From: Cytophagaceae bacterium
Lineage (GTDB): Bacteria > Bacteroidota > Bacteroidia > Cytophagales > Spirosomataceae
NCBI GenBank assembly: GCA_016722655.1
Contig: JADKIR010000004.1
Location: 2,294,001 to 2,358,000 of the forward strand
Reading direction: 5' to 3'
DNA length: 64,000 nt
The notes under the pieces were generated by a model. The model was not told the DNA's origin. It worked only from the letters and a program-made list of their open reading frames with translations, and made no database searches. The position numbers were made by a program, and so were the translations under genes. Below, in pieces: positions 34,034-42,400 of this stretch; position 1 is the stretch's first letter, and the number at the start of each line of letters is the position of its first letter.

Positions 34034-37006
34034 ATGTTAAAAAAAGCGGCATTTCTGTTTATTATCTCCATAGTTTTTTCATGCAAATCTTCTGATAAAA
34101 CGGCTTTTGACAGGTTTCCTGAGGGTAAAACAAAGGAATTGATTACTGTTGAGGGAATCGATGTTCCCGATAGTGACCTGCAACTTTCACTTTTTGCAAA
34201 AGAACCCGATGTTTTTAATCCCACCAATATGGATATCGACCACAAGGGTCGGGTGTGGGTGACAGAAGCCTATAATTACCGCAACGAAGTCAACAATATT
34301 CCTTATGAAAAAAAAGGGGATCAGATTCTCATTTTAGAAGACACCAATCAGGATGGTAAAATAGATAAAAAGAAGCTTTACTACCAGGGTGAAGATGTGA
34401 ATTCGGCTTTGGGGATAGTAGTGCTTGGCAATAAAGTGATTGTGTCATGCAGCCCTAATGCACTGGTTTTTACTGATGAAAACGGTGATGATGTACCGGA
34501 CAAAAAAGAAATACTTTTTAAAACAAAAGGCGGGCTGCAAAGTGACCATGGACTCCATGCTTTTGTTTTTGGTCCCGATGGAAAGTTGTATTTTAACTTT
34601 GGCAACTTCGGTGAAGGGCTTTTGGATAAAAATGGCAACCCGATCAAAGATATTTATGGTAGAGTGATTGATCAGACTCACAAGCCGTTTCAGGATGGTA
34701 TGTCGGTGAGATGTGATATTGATGGTACCAATTTCGAAGTCTTAGGGTGGAATTTCAGGAATCAGTACGAATTGTGTGTCGATTCATATGGAAGAATATG
34801 GCAGTCAGACAATGACGACGATGGTAAACGAAGTAACCGAATAAATTATATGCTACCAAATGGCAACTACGGTTATAAAGATGAAGTTACTTTTGCCGAC
34901 TGGAGGGTAAGCCGCACCAATATGGAGGATTCGGTATGGAATCAGCACTGGCATCAAAATGATCCCGGAGTGGTGCCTAACCTGAAAATAACCGGAGCTG
35001 GATCTCCCACCGGGATATTGATGTATGAGGGCGATTTTCTTCCAAAAAAATATCATAATACACTTTTCCTTGCCGATGCTGGTACCAATGAGGTGTTTTC
35101 CTATGGATTAAAAAACGTTGGTGCAGGTTATGAAACAGAATCTTATCTGACCCTCGACGCCAAAGCCAAAGACATGTGGTTTCGCCCTTCTGACCTATGT
35201 GTAGCACCCGACGGGTCAGTATTAGTGGCCGACTGGTATGATACAGGTGTTGGCGGACACTTTGTGGGCGACTTGGAGCGAGGCAGGATATATCGTATTT
35301 CCCCAAAAAACGCAGCTTATCTTTCTCCAAAATATGATTATTCAAAAATATCAGGGGCAGTTGAGGCATTGAAAAACCCTAACCATTCGGTGAGATATCT
35401 TGCATATCAGACATTGAAGAAGGCAGGGAAATCGGCTGAAAGTGAACTTCTGGCTCTGACAAAATCTGATAATCCGGTTTACAGGTCAAGAGCATATTGG
35501 ATTTTGAAAGATCTGGACAAAAAATATGTAATTTCAGCTTCAACCGATGGTGATGAGAGAATCAGAGCGGCCGCTGTAAGGATGGTTGAAGGTAAAAATG
35601 AAGGTGATTTTTTATTGAAAATGTCAAAAGACCCTTCCTGGCAAGTTAAAGAGGCTATTGCGGGTAAAATATATCTCAAAAATATGCCGGAAGTGTGGGT
35701 GTCATTGGCCAATTCCTACAAATCGGGTGACAGGTGGTTTTTAGAGGCATTGGGAAATGCCGCCGACCAAAACTGGAACAATTATCTGGCTAAATACCTC
35801 CAGGGGAAAGATATTCTCAACAATAATGCTGTTAAAGATATTATTTGGAGAAGCAGGGCTGATATTACTTCAGATTATCTTGTGAAAATTATACAAAAGA
35901 CCAATTTTCAAGAAGCACAGCGGTATTTTCGGGCCTTTGATTTTCAAGCAAAAAAACAAAAAAATGAGGCCTTATTAAAAATACTTAAGTCTGTTAAAGA
36001 TGAACCAAGCAAACTTTTGATATTTAAACATTTTGACCCGGAAAGTATTGTTAATAATCCTGAATTTCATAAAATTTTGCCCGGAATTCTGGCAGGTATC
36101 AAAAACGAAATGGATTTTCTGGATGTAGTTTCCAAATATAATCTTACTCAACAGAAACCCCGACTGATGCATATTCTTGAAAATAGTGAAGATAAAGAGG
36201 TATATGAAAGGGCTGCAGGGATAGTTGCCAATATGTTTAATGTAGCTCCGCTAAAACAAGTATTGCTTGATAAGCCTTTTAATCAGGATCGGTTGGTGAA
36301 AATGATAAAGCGACTTGGGTTGGTTGATACCGAAGCCTACACCCGGCAATTAATTCTGATTTTTTCAAATCCCAAATACCCATTTAAAATAAGAGAAGCT
36401 GCCATGTTGGCAATGGAAGGCTATTCTAGTGATGTCAAGCTCTGGAATCTCATAAAAATTAATAAGGTAGATAAAGATTTGATTCCTGCTGCAAAAATTG
36501 TAATGTCAAAGACTTTTCATAATGATCTTAAAATTGAGTTTGAGCAAAGATTTGGAAAGCCTGAAGCAATAGTAAACAACGCTCTTGATTTTAAAACCAA
36601 GATCGGGGATGTTAAAAAAGGCAAAGAATTGTATGATATGTACTGCTTGTCTTGCCATCAGGTGGGTGGAAAAGGGATAGATTTTGGGCCTGACCTGAGT
36701 TTAATTGGTAAAAAATTAACAAAGGAAAGTATGTACAATGCCATTGTGAATCCCAATCAGGGAATAAGCTTTGGTTATGAAGGATTTACATTAGAGCTCA
36801 ATGATGGTTCATCGGTAACGGGTCTATTGACCAGTAAAACTGCTGATAGTTATATGATAAAAGTGCCAGGCTCATCAGAAGTAGCTGAATACAAAAAATC
36901 CTTGGTGAAAAATGTAATCCAGATGAAAGTATCAATGATGCCGGCTTTCCCGCTTCAGGAACAGGAATATATTGATATGATGGAATATCTTTCGGGTTTG
37001 AAATAA
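34034..37006 (+). CDS. Lipoprotein with PQQ-dehydrogenase-like propeller, HEAT-like repeats and c-type haem domain
   Basis: From the ATG at 34034 (preferred to TTG at 34022) the product has 990 residues, with a lipoprotein signal (FIISIVFSC). The N-terminal 400 residues are a six-bladed sugar-dehydrogenase-like propeller (NMDIDHKGRVWVTEAYNY, DHGLHAFVFGPDGKLY, RPSDLCVAPDGSVLVADWYD). Helical HEAT-like repeats follow (NPNHSVRYLAYQTLKKAG, DERIRAAAVRMVEG). A C-terminal cytochrome c domain has CLSCH near residue 878 and a Met-rich end. This is the membrane-bound dehydrogenase plus haem layout shared with Planctomycetes and Bacteroidota. It should oxidise a sugar or related substrate in the periplasm; the substrate is unknown. 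Confidence 0.88.
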   Translation: MLKKAAFLFIISIVFSCKSSDKTAFDRFPEGKTKELITVEGIDVPDSDLQLSLFAKEPDVFNPTNMDIDHKGRVWVTEAYNYRNEVNNIPYEKKGDQILILEDTNQDGKIDKKKLYYQGEDVNSALGIVVLGNKVIVSCSPNALVFTDENGDDVPDKKEILFKTKGGLQSDHGLHAFVFGPDGKLYFNFGNFGEGLLDKNGNPIKDIYGRVIDQTHKPFQDGMSVRCDIDGTNFEVLGWNFRNQYELCVDSYGRIWQSDNDDDGKRSNRINYMLPNGNYGYKDEVTFADWRVSRTNMEDSVWNQHWHQNDPGVVPNLKITGAGSPTGILMYEGDFLPKKYHNTLFLADAGTNEVFSYGLKNVGAGYETESYLTLDAKAKDMWFRPSDLCVAPDGSVLVADWYDTGVGGHFVGDLERGRIYRISPKNAAYLSPKYDYSKISGAVEALKNPNHSVRYLAYQTLKKAGKSAESELLALTKSDNPVYRSRAYWILKDLDKKYVISASTDGDERIRAAAVRMVEGKNEGDFLLKMSKDPSWQVKEAIAGKIYLKNMPEVWVSLANSYKSGDRWFLEALGNAADQNWNNYLAKYLQGKDILNNNAVKDIIWRSRADITSDYLVKIIQKTNFQEAQRYFRAFDFQAKKQKNEALLKILKSVKDEPSKLLIFKHFDPESIVNNPEFHKILPGILAGIKNEMDFLDVVSKYNLTQQKPRLMHILENSEDKEVYERAAGIVANMFNVAPLKQVLLDKPFNQDRLVKMIKRLGLVDTEAYTRQLILIFSNPKYPFKIREAAMLAMEGYSSDVKLWNLIKINKVDKDLIPAAKIVMSKTFHNDLKIEFEQRFGKPEAIVNNALDFKTKIGDVKKGKELYDMYCLSCHQVGGKGIDFGPDLSLIGKKLTKESMYNAIVNPNQGISFGYEGFTLELNDGSSVTGLLTSKTADSYMIKVPGSSEVAEYKKSLVKNVIQMKVSMMPAFPLQEQEYIDMMEYLSGLK

Positions 37007-37693
37007 TCAAAATAAATCCTTGAGAAGGAGTAGCTGATTGATATTGTTTCCATTTGTTTCCTGAATTTCGGGATTGAAATATATTGCCTTAATTCCCGCA
37101 TTTTGGGCACCTTCAATATCTGTTAGGAGGTTATCTCCAATCATTACGCAATTTTCTGGAGAAGTACAGATTGATTTCAAGGCATATTCAAAAAACGCTT
37201 TCTCAGGTTTTTTATAACCGGCATTATCTATCGTAAAGATATTTTCAAAAAAGTGCAAAATTCCTGCACTATGCATTTTTTTTCGTTGAATCTCCAAATA
37301 TCCATTACTCAAAATATGGAGTTGATATTTTGGCTGTAGATATTCCAAAACTTCAAAAGCGTCATCCATCAGATGATGTTGGTGGGGTAGGGTGTCAAGA
37401 AAATGCTGATTGAGTTGTAATGAGAATTGATCTGAAATATCGATACTCATAGCTGCCAAAACCCGTTGAAATCTAACTTGCCTCAGATAGTCATGGTTTA
37501 TTTTATTTTCATCGAGCTCCCGCCACAAGCCTGCATTGATAACCGAAAAATGCTGAAGAAAAAGTCCGATTTCAAAATTAGACGGTAGCATTTGTTTTTC
37601 CCGGTCCATAATGGCTTCCAGACAGATTTTTGAGTTGCGTTCAAAGTCCCACAAAGTATGGTCGAGATCAAAAAACAGATGTTCGGTATTCAA
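37007..37693 (-). CDS. YjjG-type HAD nucleotidase
   Basis: The 228-residue protein has the four HAD motifs: FFDLDHTLWDF with nucleophile D9 and acid D11, ILSNGYLEIQ (motif II Ser), the Lys in GYKKPEKAFFEYAL (motif III), and MIGDNLLTDIEGAQNAG (motif IV). The C1 helical cap is as in YjjG, which removes phosphate from pyrimidine and non-canonical nucleoside monophosphates. The start is TTG at 37693; an in-frame TAA two codons upstream rules out an earlier one. A TAATTTTG -7 element (37717-37710) precedes it. Its stop abuts that of the convergent lipoprotein gene. Confidence 0.9.
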   Translation of the reverse strand: MNTEHLFFDLDHTLWDFERNSKICLEAIMDREKQMLPSNFEIGLFLQHFSVINAGLWRELDENKINHDYLRQVRFQRVLAAMSIDISDQFSLQLNQHFLDTLPHQHHLMDDAFEVLEYLQPKYQLHILSNGYLEIQRKKMHSAGILHFFENIFTIDNAGYKKPEKAFFEYALKSICTSPENCVMIGDNLLTDIEGAQNAGIKAIYFNPEIQETNGNNINQLLLLKDLF

Positions 37694-37709
37694 GTTTTAT
37701 CTTTTTTGG

Positions 37710-37717
37710 CAAAATTA
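37710..37717 (-). promoter_or_regulatory. -7 element TAATTTTG for the HAD nucleotidase gene
   Basis: The minus-strand octamer fits TAnnTTTG and lies 16 nt before the TTG start at 37693, supporting that start. Confidence 0.4.
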
Positions 37718-37757
37718 GGGATAGTTTTTTGTCCTTATCTGTATTTCTTTTGAAAAA

Positions 37758-37940
37758 ATGCTGAGCCTTTCATTTAGTATTCTGTTTTCTTTATTTAATA
37801 GATGCCAGGCTCAATCCCAAATGATATCTGTTTTTAAATCACCCTTATGTCAGCCTGAGCAAAACAAGCATGGAATTAGTCTAGAAGTCGGAGTACCGCA
37901 TGCAATAGTCAAACACAAAAGTATTTTTGACCAGAATTAA
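37758..37940 (+). CDS. Possible small secreted protein or gene remnant
   Basis: A 60-residue frame starts with a hydrophobic segment (MLSLSFSILFSLFNRCQAQ) that looks like a signal peptide ending at AQ, followed by 40 polar residues without recognisable motifs. It may be a short exported peptide or the 5' end of a decayed secreted-protein gene; the sequence after it resembles repetitive intergenic DNA. No promoter was found. Confidence 0.25.
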   Translation: MLSLSFSILFSLFNRCQAQSQMISVFKSPLCQPEQNKHGISLEVGVPHAIVKHKSIFDQN

Positions 37941-37965
37941 ATTATTCATAGTGCTTTATTCGCAA

Positions 37966-37984
37966 CCCGGTACTCGCAATTCCC
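37966..37984 (-). repeat. Inverted copy of the GC-rich link from the 23.3-kb repeat
   Basis: Read on the minus strand this is TTGCGAGTACCGGGTTGCG, differing by one base from the TTGCGAGTGCCGGG/GGGTTGCGAGTGCCG links at 23298-23320. It lies in another intergenic gap, suggesting a dispersed short repeat. Confidence 0.5.
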
Positions 37985-38152
37985 AAACCCTCACTTCGCT
38001 TTCGGATTACTTTTCGCTACGCCAAATAGATAATTTTCTGATCCTGGAGCTTTCAAAATTTAGAGAGATAATTGCTTATGTATATTAATTACAAATACTG
38101 TCTAGTAGTTTGATTTTAAATTAAAACTAAAAGTTAAATATTTATTAAATAC

Positions 38153-38160
38153 TACATTTG
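38153..38160 (+). promoter_or_regulatory. -7 element TACATTTG for the methyltransferase gene
   Basis: An exact TAnnTTTG match 27 nt before the ATG at 38188; no clear -33. Confidence 0.4.
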
Positions 38161-38187
38161 TAAATAACCCCTAAAATAAAAATTATA

Positions 38188-38997
38188 ATGAGAAAAATAG
38201 TGGAGAAATACGTGGAATTGCCTAAATCTATCAGGAAACCCATGTGGCGTTTTTGGCATTGGTTAATCAGGAAAATGGATGTAAGCGGAAGTACAACTTT
38301 TCTAAACTATGGTTATTCGGGTGAAAATGGCGAATTTGATCATCTTACCTTAAAAGGCGAACATGAATATCACAGATATGCGGTTCAGTTGTATTGTCAC
38401 GCTACCAGAAATCAAGTTTTTTCTGATTCGAATATTTTGGAAGTTGGCTGTGGCAGGGGAGGTGGTGCGGCTTTTCTGGCCGAAACATTTAAACCGGCAT
38501 CCTATATCGGACTTGATCTTAATTCGGGAACAACGGCTTTTTGCAATAAAAGACATAATGTTGCCGGTTTGGGTTTTATTACCGGTGATGCCCAGGATTT
38601 ACCTTTCGAAAACGAAAAGTTTGACGGCGTGGTCAATGTGGAATCGGCCAGATGCTACCCTGACATGGTACAGTTTTTTAAGGAAGTATTCAGGGTACTG
38701 AAAAAGAATGGAAAATTTCATTTTGCCGATATGATAAAACCCGCCGACCTGGAAACCATCGAATCAAATCTCCAGGATGTAGGTTTTAAGATTCTTGATA
38801 AAAAAGACATTAGAACCAATGTGGTGTCAGCACTGCTTAAGGATTCGGCAAACCGAAAAGCCGAGATTGATAAAAATACCCCAGGTTTTTTGAGGGAAGC
38901 ATTTTATGAATTTGCCGGAGTGGAGCATTCAAACAGATTTAAAATATTCAAAACGGGTGAAATGGGCTATTGGTCATTTACTCTGGCAAAAATATAG
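38188..38997 (+). CDS. Class I SAM-dependent methyltransferase
   Basis: The 269-residue cytoplasmic protein has a Rossmann methyltransferase core: motif I ILEVGCGRGGGAAFLAE, acidic motif II YIGLDLNSG, ITGDAQDLPFENEKFDGVVNVES, and a C-terminal FHFADMIKPADLE. The layout and LNYGYSG region resemble small-molecule methyltransferases of the phthiotriol/sterol type, but the substrate cannot be assigned. It is monocistronic with a TACATTTG -7 element upstream. No secretion signal is present; the basic N-terminus may bind membranes. Confidence 0.85.
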   Translation: MRKIVEKYVELPKSIRKPMWRFWHWLIRKMDVSGSTTFLNYGYSGENGEFDHLTLKGEHEYHRYAVQLYCHATRNQVFSDSNILEVGCGRGGGAAFLAETFKPASYIGLDLNSGTTAFCNKRHNVAGLGFITGDAQDLPFENEKFDGVVNVESARCYPDMVQFFKEVFRVLKKNGKFHFADMIKPADLETIESNLQDVGFKILDKKDIRTNVVSALLKDSANRKAEIDKNTPGFLREAFYEFAGVEHSNRFKIFKTGEMGYWSFTLAKI

Positions 38998-39082
38998 CTT
39001 GTTAGAGGAATATTACATAGGCCAAACTATACAACCTTAAGCCAGTTAAAGACTTAAACCCTCTTTAATGGGATTTTATTGG

Positions 39083-39625
39083 TTACAAACTATAAAATAC
39101 TCCGATACCGGAATTGTTGGTAAGCGAACCATTCAGGCTGAATATGGTATATTGACTGTTCAGATTTAGATTCATAGATGCTGACCCAAAAGATGCTGAT
39201 AGCATAAAATGATTGGAGAAATCGTACAAAAATCTAATAGGAATAGCGTAACCGCTTAGATTTACTCCAAAACCGTCAATAGATACTCCCTGAACCGATC
39301 CACCCAAATATGGCGATAAGTAGAGTTTATCAACAAGTTTTACAAACTTTCCTGTTTCAATTGCTGGCCCCAATGCAAACATACTTGGTTGATTTTCAAG
39401 ATTATGAGTAAACCCAAGTTTAAAACCATACGATAAATAAGTATTGTTAGGTTTGATTTTTCCATATAGCAAAGTGGTATTAAACTGTGATACCGCATCG
39501 CCATTATTTTTTAAAATCAATAGATTTAGGTCCGCATTTACAATCTTTCGACCTTCAAGATCCTGAGAATATGCATTAATAGAAAATAATAAAGGTAAAA
39601 TGAGGAAGATTTGGAGTTTTTTCAT
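39083..39625 (-). CDS. Small outer-membrane beta-barrel-like secreted protein
   Basis: The 180-residue product has a signal peptide (MKKLQIFLILPLLFSINAYSQ). About eight amphipathic strands follow, with Gly/Tyr/Phe turns (TYLSYGFKLGFTHN, YLSPYLGGSVQG, HFMLSASFGSASMN), ending in VFYSL with a hydrophobic C-terminal residue. This fits a small eight-stranded barrel of unknown function. It stands alone, converging on the methyltransferase gene. No family was recognised. Confidence 0.65.
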   Translation of the reverse strand: MKKLQIFLILPLLFSINAYSQDLEGRKIVNADLNLLILKNNGDAVSQFNTTLLYGKIKPNNTYLSYGFKLGFTHNLENQPSMFALGPAIETGKFVKLVDKLYLSPYLGGSVQGVSIDGFGVNLSGYAIPIRFLYDFSNHFMLSASFGSASMNLNLNSQYTIFSLNGSLTNNSGIGVFYSL

Positions 39626-39814
39626 CGTGTTTTAGTTTTTTTTGTAATGTTAATGTCGAATTTTTGAATATTCAAAAAAGTCAGTGTTATTGAGTTGTTA
39701 ATGGCTAGGGAATAGGATTAAAAAATCTAAAACACTTAAAGTAAATTTATTTTTATTAATATATTTAGAAGTTGCTCTAAATTTCTGGCAATATAATAGC
39801 AAACGTTTTGAATC

Positions 39815-40120
39815 CTATCTGTTTGTCCAAAATGTTATTACAGGCGAAAAAAATGAAAGTAAAAAGATTAGAATTATTGGAAATAAAGGAGTTGAAAAAA
39901 TCAGTAATAAGCGTTTGGTATTTACACTGAAATCATAAGGAAATTTGTCTCTTATATATAAAAAAGCGAATCCGGCAATTATCGAAAATACTCCCAAATA
40001 GAACACCATCATATACCCTGCCTCCGGACTTCCCTGCGATTCAGGACGAAAGCAAATGTAAAAAAAAGTAATATTGTAAATAAGGGCAAAGCTTATTTGG
40101 ATGATTTTATTCCTTTCCAT
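39815..40120 (-). CDS. Small inner-membrane protein of unknown function
   Basis: The 101-residue protein has three hydrophobic segments (about residues 7-24, 35-56 and 71-93) and a polar loop around FPYDFSVNTKR. No motif or family was recognised. It lies alone in an AT-rich stretch with about 190-nt spacers on its 3' side and 337 nt on its 5' side. Codon use and the ATG start look ordinary. Confidence 0.55.
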   Translation of the reverse strand: MERNKIIQISFALIYNITFFYICFRPESQGSPEAGYMMVFYLGVFSIIAGFAFLYIRDKFPYDFSVNTKRLLLIFSTPLFPIILIFLLSFFSPVITFWTNR

Positions 40121-40457
40121 TTAGATTTAATTTTTTATTTATTTATTTATAATGTCAAACGGTTAAATATTTTTAAACTAAAAAATAGGCCTATAACCTA
40201 CTTTTAGATGGCATTTTATTAAAATTAAAAACACCCTAGAAATAGCTGTGTTTAGCATATTAAAGGGCTATAGTAATTTCATAAAACAGAGTTGTGTTAT
40301 CCAATCAATAAAAATAACCAAAGTTAAGAATTGAAACTACTGCAATTTAAAGTAATTCTTATCGAATTTTATATCTTAAAAAACTTTGTCCCTAATTTAA
40401 AAAAAATGCACAGAATTTCTCCCGTGCATTCAAAACAAAAAACCTTTAATCTTCTTT
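40121..40457. other. 337-nt AT-rich intergenic gap
   Basis: It contains an ATTT tetranucleotide run near 40130-40150 and the terminator of the [2Fe-2S] protein gene at 40405-40430. No open frame or promoter is convincing. Confidence 0.5.
40405..40430 (-). terminator. Intrinsic terminator of the [2Fe-2S] protein gene
   Basis: AATGCAC (40405-40411) pairs with GTGCATT (40424-40430). On the minus strand it is followed by a U-tract (plus-strand A-run to 40404), 27 nt after the stop codon. Confidence 0.75.
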
Positions 40458-40763
40458 TCAAGCTACCACCAATCTCTCAACTACTTTGCCATTAATCAGA
40501 TGGCTTTCGATGATTTCGTTTACATCTTCAGGGGTAACGTGGCCGTAGAATACGCCTTCAGGGTAAACCACTACACTTGGACCCAGGGCACAGGTTTCAA
40601 AGCATCCTGCTCTTTGTGCCCTTATTTCGGTGTTAAAAAGGCCTTTTTCTTTCAGAGCCTCCTGAAACAACTTTACCAATACCATTCCTCTTTCGCTTCC
40701 GCAGCATTTTTTTGGTGCTTCTTTGTCATTGGTACATACAAATACGTGCTTTTGGTATTTCAT
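40458..40763 (-). CDS. Thioredoxin-like [2Fe-2S] ferredoxin domain protein
   Basis: The 101-residue protein is a thioredoxin-fold ferredoxin. The four cluster ligands are expected in HVFVCTNDKEAPKKCCG (first Cys plus one of the CC pair) and GCFETCALGPSVVVYPEG (two Cys). This is the stand-alone form of the NuoE C-terminal domain, about 100 residues. It likely passes electrons or senses redox state in the cytoplasm; partners are not adjacent. It lies downstream of aroE, separated by a strong hairpin, and has its own terminator. Confidence 0.85.
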   Translation of the reverse strand: MKYQKHVFVCTNDKEAPKKCCGSERGMVLVKLFQEALKEKGLFNTEIRAQRAGCFETCALGPSVVVYPEGVFYGHVTPEDVNEIIESHLINGKVVERLVVA

Positions 40764-40859
40764 ATTTTTTATATTTTCTAAGAATTTCTTTTAAATTTTT
40801 TCTTTATCGAAACCCGGATTTACTTATTTTTCTGATTTTCTTTTCTTTGGGTTTAAAAC

Positions 40860-40889
40860 AATTTCTCCGGGTAAAAACCCGGAGAAATT
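40860..40889. terminator. Perfect 13-bp hairpin after aroE
   Basis: AATTTCTCCGGGT (40860-40872) pairs with ACCCGGAGAAATT (40877-40889) around AAAA. It lies about 100 nt after the aroE stop and before the [2Fe-2S] gene on the same strand; the U-tract is short, so it may be a terminator or an mRNA-stabilising structure. Confidence 0.65.
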
Positions 40890-40991
40890 TAGGATATATC
40901 TCCGAGATTAAGAATTTTATTTCTTTCCAACTTACTTTCTTTCCAACTTTCCAACTCAAAAAAACTGTTCTCTAATTCCTGCTTCCTAAAA

Positions 40992-41729
40992 CTACCCATT
41001 CCAAATCTCCCAACTTTTCTCTGCCTGATACACCAACATATCATAGCCGTTTTTTACCTGAGCCCCATAATTTTTTGCTTTCAGCATAAATCTCGTTTCC
41101 GAAGGGTTATATACCAGGTCATGACAAAAGTGTTCCTTGTTCATGTTTTCATAGTCCAGATCAGGAAAAGCCTCCACATTGGGATAAGTACCGAGCGGAG
41201 TGCAATTTATAATAAGCTTATAGTCAGGCAATAGTTCATTTGCTTCTCTGTAATTAATCGTTCCTTCTGTCTTTTGTCTTGATACAATTTTAAAAGGAAT
41301 CTTCAAGTCTTCCAGAGCCACTGCAACTGCTTTTGTAGCCCCTCCATTTCCTAAAACCAAGGCATTTAAACTTCTTTTTTCACCCAAAAAATCTTCCAAA
41401 GAGCGTTTGATGCCGAAATAATCCGAATTATAACCGATTAATTTTCCGCCTTCCGCAACTTTTATCACATTTACTGCTCCGATTCTTTGAGCTGCAGGGT
41501 CAATTTTGTCAAGGAGAGGAATTACAGTGAGTTTATGAGGAATGGTGACATTCAATCCTACAATTTCAGGATTGTTTTTTAATACCTCCGAAAGACCTTT
41601 TATATCTTCAATTTCATACAGATCATACTGATTATCAGCCTGAATTCCGAGTTCTTTGAATTTGTCAGTAAAATACCGTTTAGAGAATGAATGGCTCAGC
41701 GGAAAGCCTAACAATCCGAATTTTCTCAT
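40992..41729 (-). CDS. aroE: Shikimate dehydrogenase
   Basis: The 245-residue protein has the shikimate-binding GFPLSHSFSKRYF (SxS) near the N-terminus, LNVTIPHK with the catalytic Lys, the NADP Rossmann loop LGNGGATKAVAVAL, INCTPLGTYPN, and the C-terminal GYDMLVYQAEKSWEIW. It reduces 3-dehydroshikimate to shikimate with NADPH in aromatic amino acid synthesis. At 245 residues it is the compact Bacteroidota form. It is the last gene of comA-dedA-aroE, 20 nt after dedA. Confidence 0.93.
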   Translation of the reverse strand: MRKFGLLGFPLSHSFSKRYFTDKFKELGIQADNQYDLYEIEDIKGLSEVLKNNPEIVGLNVTIPHKLTVIPLLDKIDPAAQRIGAVNVIKVAEGGKLIGYNSDYFGIKRSLEDFLGEKRSLNALVLGNGGATKAVAVALEDLKIPFKIVSRQKTEGTINYREANELLPDYKLIINCTPLGTYPNVEAFPDLDYENMNKEHFCHDLVYNPSETRFMLKAKNYGAQVKNGYDMLVYQAEKSWEIWNG

Positions 41730-41749
41730 TTTAAATTTTTCTTTGGTTA

Positions 41750-42397
41750 TTATTTTTTATTCAAAAACTTCACCTTAATTATCCCCCATATCATTGGAAG
41801 TACTGATACGAAAATAATCCCAAGTACTACTTTCTCAAAGTTTGCTTTTACAAAATCATTGTTTCCGAGAAAATAACCCAGCAAAGTGATACTGCTTACC
41901 CATAAAACAGCCCCAATGAAACAAAAAGTAATGTAGCGGCTATATCTCATACTACCCGCACCCGCCACAAATGGAGCAATCGTACGGATAATGGGCATAA
42001 AACGAGCAACTATTACGGCTTTCGTGCCATATTTATCATAGAATTGCTCGGTTTGTTCTATGTATTCTCTTTTCAAAAACAGAATCTTATCTCTGGATTT
42101 TATAAACTCACTGAATTTCCTACCCACAAAATAGTTGACGTTGTCGCCCAAAAGAGCGGCAAGTACAAGTAAAGGAATCACTATGGCAATGTCAAGTTTT
42201 CCGGTGGTCGATGCCAATAAACCCACAGCAAAAAGTAGGGAATCACCCGGTAATAGTGGCATAACGATAAGGCCGGTTTCCACAAAAATCACCAAAAAAA
42301 GTAAAGCATAGGTGAGTTTGTCGTATTCACTCAAAAATGCCTGAAGTACTGCCAATGGATCTTTGAGGAAATCCAGCAAAAATTGTATTAAATCCAT
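41750..42397 (-). CDS. DedA/SNARE-associated family membrane protein
   Basis: The 215-residue inner-membrane protein shows the DedA features: FVETGLIVMPLLPGDSLLF in the first helical hairpin, a GDNVNYFVGR loop, and the signature YGTKAVIVARFMPIIRTIAPFVAGAGSM with conserved Arg/Pro. DedA proteins are proposed lipid (undecaprenyl phosphate or phospholipid) flippases tied to envelope and pH homeostasis. It lies 3 nt after comA and upstream of aroE, so the three are one transcript. Confidence 0.92.
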   Translation of the reverse strand: MDLIQFLLDFLKDPLAVLQAFLSEYDKLTYALLFLVIFVETGLIVMPLLPGDSLLFAVGLLASTTGKLDIAIVIPLLVLAALLGDNVNYFVGRKFSEFIKSRDKILFLKREYIEQTEQFYDKYGTKAVIVARFMPIIRTIAPFVAGAGSMRYSRYITFCFIGAVLWVSSITLLGYFLGNNDFVKANFEKVVLGIIFVSVLPMIWGIIKVKFLNKK

Positions 42398-42400
42398 ATT

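Noticed and set aside
37941..38100. Possible coding continuation of the small secreted frame at 37758
   Set aside because: All frames hold stops and the sequence resembles repetitive intergenic DNA.
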